This document shows positions 57,393-59,540 of a DNA stretch of 59,540 bases, piece after piece; positions within the stretch are counted from its first letter, which is position 1; every line of letters begins with the position of its first letter. Below the pieces are notes generated by a model. That model was not told the origin of the DNA. It ran no database searches and saw nothing but the letters and a program-made list of their open reading frames with translations. Both the position numbers and the translations under genes were made by a program. This stretch comes from Clostridia bacterium (GTDB lineage: Bacteria > Bacillota > Clostridia > Christensenellales > CAG-138): the NCBI GenBank assembly GCA_017616435.1, contig JAFZYC010000045.1, positions 1-59,540 of the forward strand. The letters are read 5' to 3'.

Positions 57393-59540
57393 TCAGTTGT
57401 TCAGCAGGCGGTTATAGAGGTAGGAGATATCGACCGCGTCGGTCACGCCGCTGCCGTCGGCGTCGCCGTTCAGTATGCCCTGCGCGGTCAGCGTGCAGCT
57501 GCCTACCGTGAACGCGGAGAGCATCGTGACGTCCTCGAAATCGACCTTGCCGTCGCAGTTAACGTCGCCGTTGAGGGACGAATAATAGGTGACCGTCACG
57601 GTGATATCCTCAAGGCCCATCGTCCCCTCGACCGCGGCGATATCCGCGGCGTAGTTCGCGATGCCGGGGCTGGCGACGGAATAGGTCTCGCCATAGCCGA
57701 GCGTGAGAGTGACCGTCTCCGCCGCGGCCTGCCCGTTCTGATAGTAGACATAGCTGACCGTAAGCGTATGGGTCACGGGCGCGTACTGCGCGGTGACCGT
57801 CAGATCGCCCGTCACGTTAGTGAAGTCTTTATCCCAGCCGGTGAAGTTGTAACCCGTCCTCTCGGGAGCCGCGGGAGCGGTGGCCGCGCCGCCGTATTCG
57901 ACCTGCTGCTGCGCGATCACGCCGCCCTGCCAGTCGACGAAGGTGACAGTGAAGGTGTTGAGCGTGCCCTCGAACACCGCGGTATAGGTCACGTCGCCCG
58001 TTACGGGGGTTATCTCCGGGCTCCAGCCCGTGAACGTGTAGCTGTACTGCGCGTCGCCCTGCCTTTCGGGCGTCGGGCCGTCGTAGGAGGGATCAGCCCC
58101 CGCGGGCACGTTCTCGTCCTTTTCGAGCTGGGTGCCGTCCCAGTTGAGCCATGTTACGGTGTAGCCCTTCAGCGCCTTGCTGAACGCGGCGTAGTAAGTC
58201 GCGTCGCCCGTTACCGCGGGCAGCTCGGAGGCGGGTACGCCCGTCTCCTGGCCGGGCTCCGCCGCCCAGCCTGCGAATGTGTATGTGTACGTGCCGTCAT
58301 CCGGCCTTGCGGGGGTGCCGCCGTCATAGGAGGGAGAAGCGCCCTCGGGAACGCCGGAGTCGGTCTCCAGCACCGTCCCGTCCCAGTTCGCCCATGTCAC
58401 TGTGTATGCAGACCCTATGAAGTAGTAGCCGTCGGAGGAGCTTCCGTCGTGCAGCGCCGCGGTCCTCGGCCCAACGAGGTCCTTCCCTGCGGGATATGTC
58501 TGGCGGGAGGTATTGTCCGGATCGAATATCGCGTTGGCGCGCGCCGAGGCCATGCCCTTGAAGTCGCCGCCCGATATCAGCGTCGCGCAGGAGGGATCGG
58601 TGTTGTTGTTCCTGTAAGCGTTGGTCGTCGCGGTCGCGGCTGTGTATACGCCGCCCGTTATCGCGGCGATCTTCGCGTTAGCGGTATTATAGACCGCGTG
58701 ATAGCCGCCGGAGGTGCAGTTGGCGTTGACCTCCAGGCCCTCGCAGAGCTCGTCTATCACGGGCAGGTACGCGGCGTTGTTCGCGCCGTTCTGTATGCCT
58801 ATGCCGTTCGCGGTTATGACGGCGTTCCTGATGCTGCCGATATGCGCGCTGAGGTAAGCGTCGGTGTTCACTGTCGTGCCTGCCGTTCCGGCGGTATAGG
58901 GCGTAGTCGCCGTGCGGGAATCGAGCGTGCCGTTATAGCTGTATATGCCGCCGACCTGCTTCTGTGTCGCGGATGTTATCACGACCGGCTCGCTGCCGCC
59001 GTCGATCGCGCCTATCACGCCGAGATTCGCGACGACCTGATACGTGCCGCTTATGCTGCAGCCCGCGCCGATAAGATCTATCACCGGCGCGTCGTAATCC
59101 GTAACGATGATCTTCGTCTCGTCGCCGAGGCCGTAGCTCACCGTGCAGGCGGAATCGGTCGCGGTGACGGTGATGATATCGAAGAGGTTATAGTCGTATT
59201 CGCGCACGCTCGAGCCGCCGTTGTAGAACACGGTGGTGTTGGTCGAGGTGAAGGACGTGCCCTCGATCGGGCCGATATGGCCGCCGTTGTAGAGCGTATA
59301 TGTGGATGTGCCCGTCACGGAGCTGTTCTCGATCGAGCCTATCTCGGCGGCGACACGCTTGTAATGATAGACGAGGTCGCTGCCGTTGTTCTTCGTTGTG
59401 GAGAACTTTGCCGCGCCGGAATAGTACCTTACATGATCGCGCTCCGTATAGGGGCCTGTGGTAGCGTTGACGAGCACGTACTGCGTGCCTGTTATAGAGC
59501 TGTTCTTTATCGTGCCTATCACGCCGAGGTTGCGCAGCGC
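57393..59540 (-). CDS. Secreted repeat protein with InlB-type repeats and dockerin, 5'-truncated
   Basis: The frame remains open to the window edge (ALRNLGVIGT before the first apparent GTG), so the start is outside; about 715 residues are seen. The left portion is a ladder of repeats of the form LGVIGTIKNSSITGTQY/HIGSIRNAVITANG, a likely beta-helix. Three or more InlB_B (Listeria-Bacteroides) repeats follow: VTWANWDGTVLETDSGVPEGA--PSYDG---YTYTFAGW, then two shorter ones and a MucBP-like unit (LTVSYVYYQNGQAAAETVTL). A dockerin ends the protein: GDVNCDGKVDFEDVTMLS and GDADGSGVTDAVDISYLY. It is probably an adhesin or scaffold-bound surface protein. Confidence 0.85.
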   Translation of the reverse strand, partial: ALRNLGVIGTIKNSSITGTQYVLVNATTGPYTERDHVRYYSGAAKFSTTKNNGSDLVYHYKRVAAEIGSIENSSVTGTSTYTLYNGGHIGPIEGTSFTSTNTTVFYNGGSSVREYDYNLFDIITVTATDSACTVSYGLGDETKIIVTDYDAPVIDLIGAGCSISGTYQVVANLGVIGAIDGGSEPVVITSATQKQVGGIYSYNGTLDSRTATTPYTAGTAGTTVNTDAYLSAHIGSIRNAVITANGIGIQNGANNAAYLPVIDELCEGLEVNANCTSGGYHAVYNTANAKIAAITGGVYTAATATTNAYRNNNTDPSCATLISGGDFKGMASARANAIFDPDNTSRQTYPAGKDLVGPRTAALHDGSSSDGYYFIGSAYTVTWANWDGTVLETDSGVPEGASPSYDGGTPARPDDGTYTYTFAGWAAEPGQETGVPASELPAVTGDATYYAAFSKALKGYTVTWLNWDGTQLEKDENVPAGADPSYDGPTPERQGDAQYSYTFTGWSPEITPVTGDVTYTAVFEGTLNTFTVTFVDWQGGVIAQQQVEYGGAATAPAAPERTGYNFTGWDKDFTNVTGDLTVTAQYAPVTHTLTVSYVYYQNGQAAAETVTLTLGYGETYSVASPGIANYAADIAAVEGTMGLEDITVTVTYYSSLNGDVNCDGKVDFEDVTMLSAFTVGSCTLTAQGILNGDADGSGVTDAVDISYLYNRLLNN

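Overview
The window looks like the chromosome of an uncultured gut- or rumen-type Clostridia bacterium (Bacillota). Supporting signs are consensus sigma-A promoters, a CIRCE heat-shock operator, lipoproteins with Thr/Pro/Glu-rich stalks, dockerin type I repeats, a pyrophosphate-type phosphofructokinase and decayed conjugative-element genes typical of Clostridia (TnpV, TnpW, CD1845-like). An order-level name (Christensenellales-like, for example) would be a guess. The left ~36 kb is visibly more AT-rich and accessory. The right ~22 kb is GC-rich and more core-like.

Layout. 1-5 kb: the end of a DUF4367 protein, a secreted protein, an unknown protein, a RES-domain protein and a DUF234-type ATPase. 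5-8 kb: an XRE repressor and ImmA/IrrE protease pair, divergent from a larger ImmA/IrrE-HTH protein, with overlapping promoters and paired operators. 8-10 kb: the wreck of a conjugative or mobilizable element (truncated serine recombinase, TnpW, ParB, probable relaxase tail). 10-18 kb: an envelope cluster (BNR lipoprotein, DUF1906 hydrolase, DUF4358 and DHHW proteins, ECF sigma, membrane anti-sigma, lipoprotein, amidase) in which three consecutive products share one unnamed extracellular domain. 18-19 kb: a second mobile fragment (TnpV, CD1845-like). 19-23.5 kb: a 1462-residue calcineurin-like phosphoesterase fused to a NACHT ATPase, the best candidate for an undescribed single-gene immune system. 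23.8-30.6 kb: two paralogous operons, each with a secreted beta-propeller/NlpC-type enzyme plus a lipoprotein. Both operons, and the gene at 1041, carry the same unusual upstream promoter element. 31-33 kb: regulator, excisionase and tyrosine integrase of an integrative element. 33-37 kb: probable defence genes (deoxyribosyltransferase/TIR-like, Schlafen/AlbA_2 type, HD domain).

37.4-46.6 kb: superoxide reductase, a sugar-nucleotide-type dehydrogenase divergent from a TetR regulator, and two subtilases with dockerins, the larger one divergent from an ArsR-type regulator across an inverted-repeat operator. 46.6-47.4 kb: a junction with an IS3-family transposase scrap and a 46-nt 3' fragment of tRNA-Arg(ACG) that keeps its terminator, which looks like an attR scar of an integrated element lying to the left. 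47.4-59.5 kb: M28 peptidase, CotH/lamin-tail lipoprotein, a GLUG/peptidase/PG-binding/dockerin protein, PPi-dependent phosphofructokinase, a small unknown protein, Hsp20 under CIRCE, and a partial InlB-repeat/dockerin protein running off the right edge.

Working together: the sigma/anti-sigma pair, its shared sensor domain and the NlpC/amidase/DUF1906 enzymes suggest an envelope-sensing and wall-remodelling regulon. The NACHT, RES, Schlafen-like, deoxyribosyltransferase-like and ImmA/XRE genes sit beside recombinases as in a defence island. The four dockerin proteins imply docking to cohesins encoded elsewhere. All functions are inferred by reading motifs; no database search was run.
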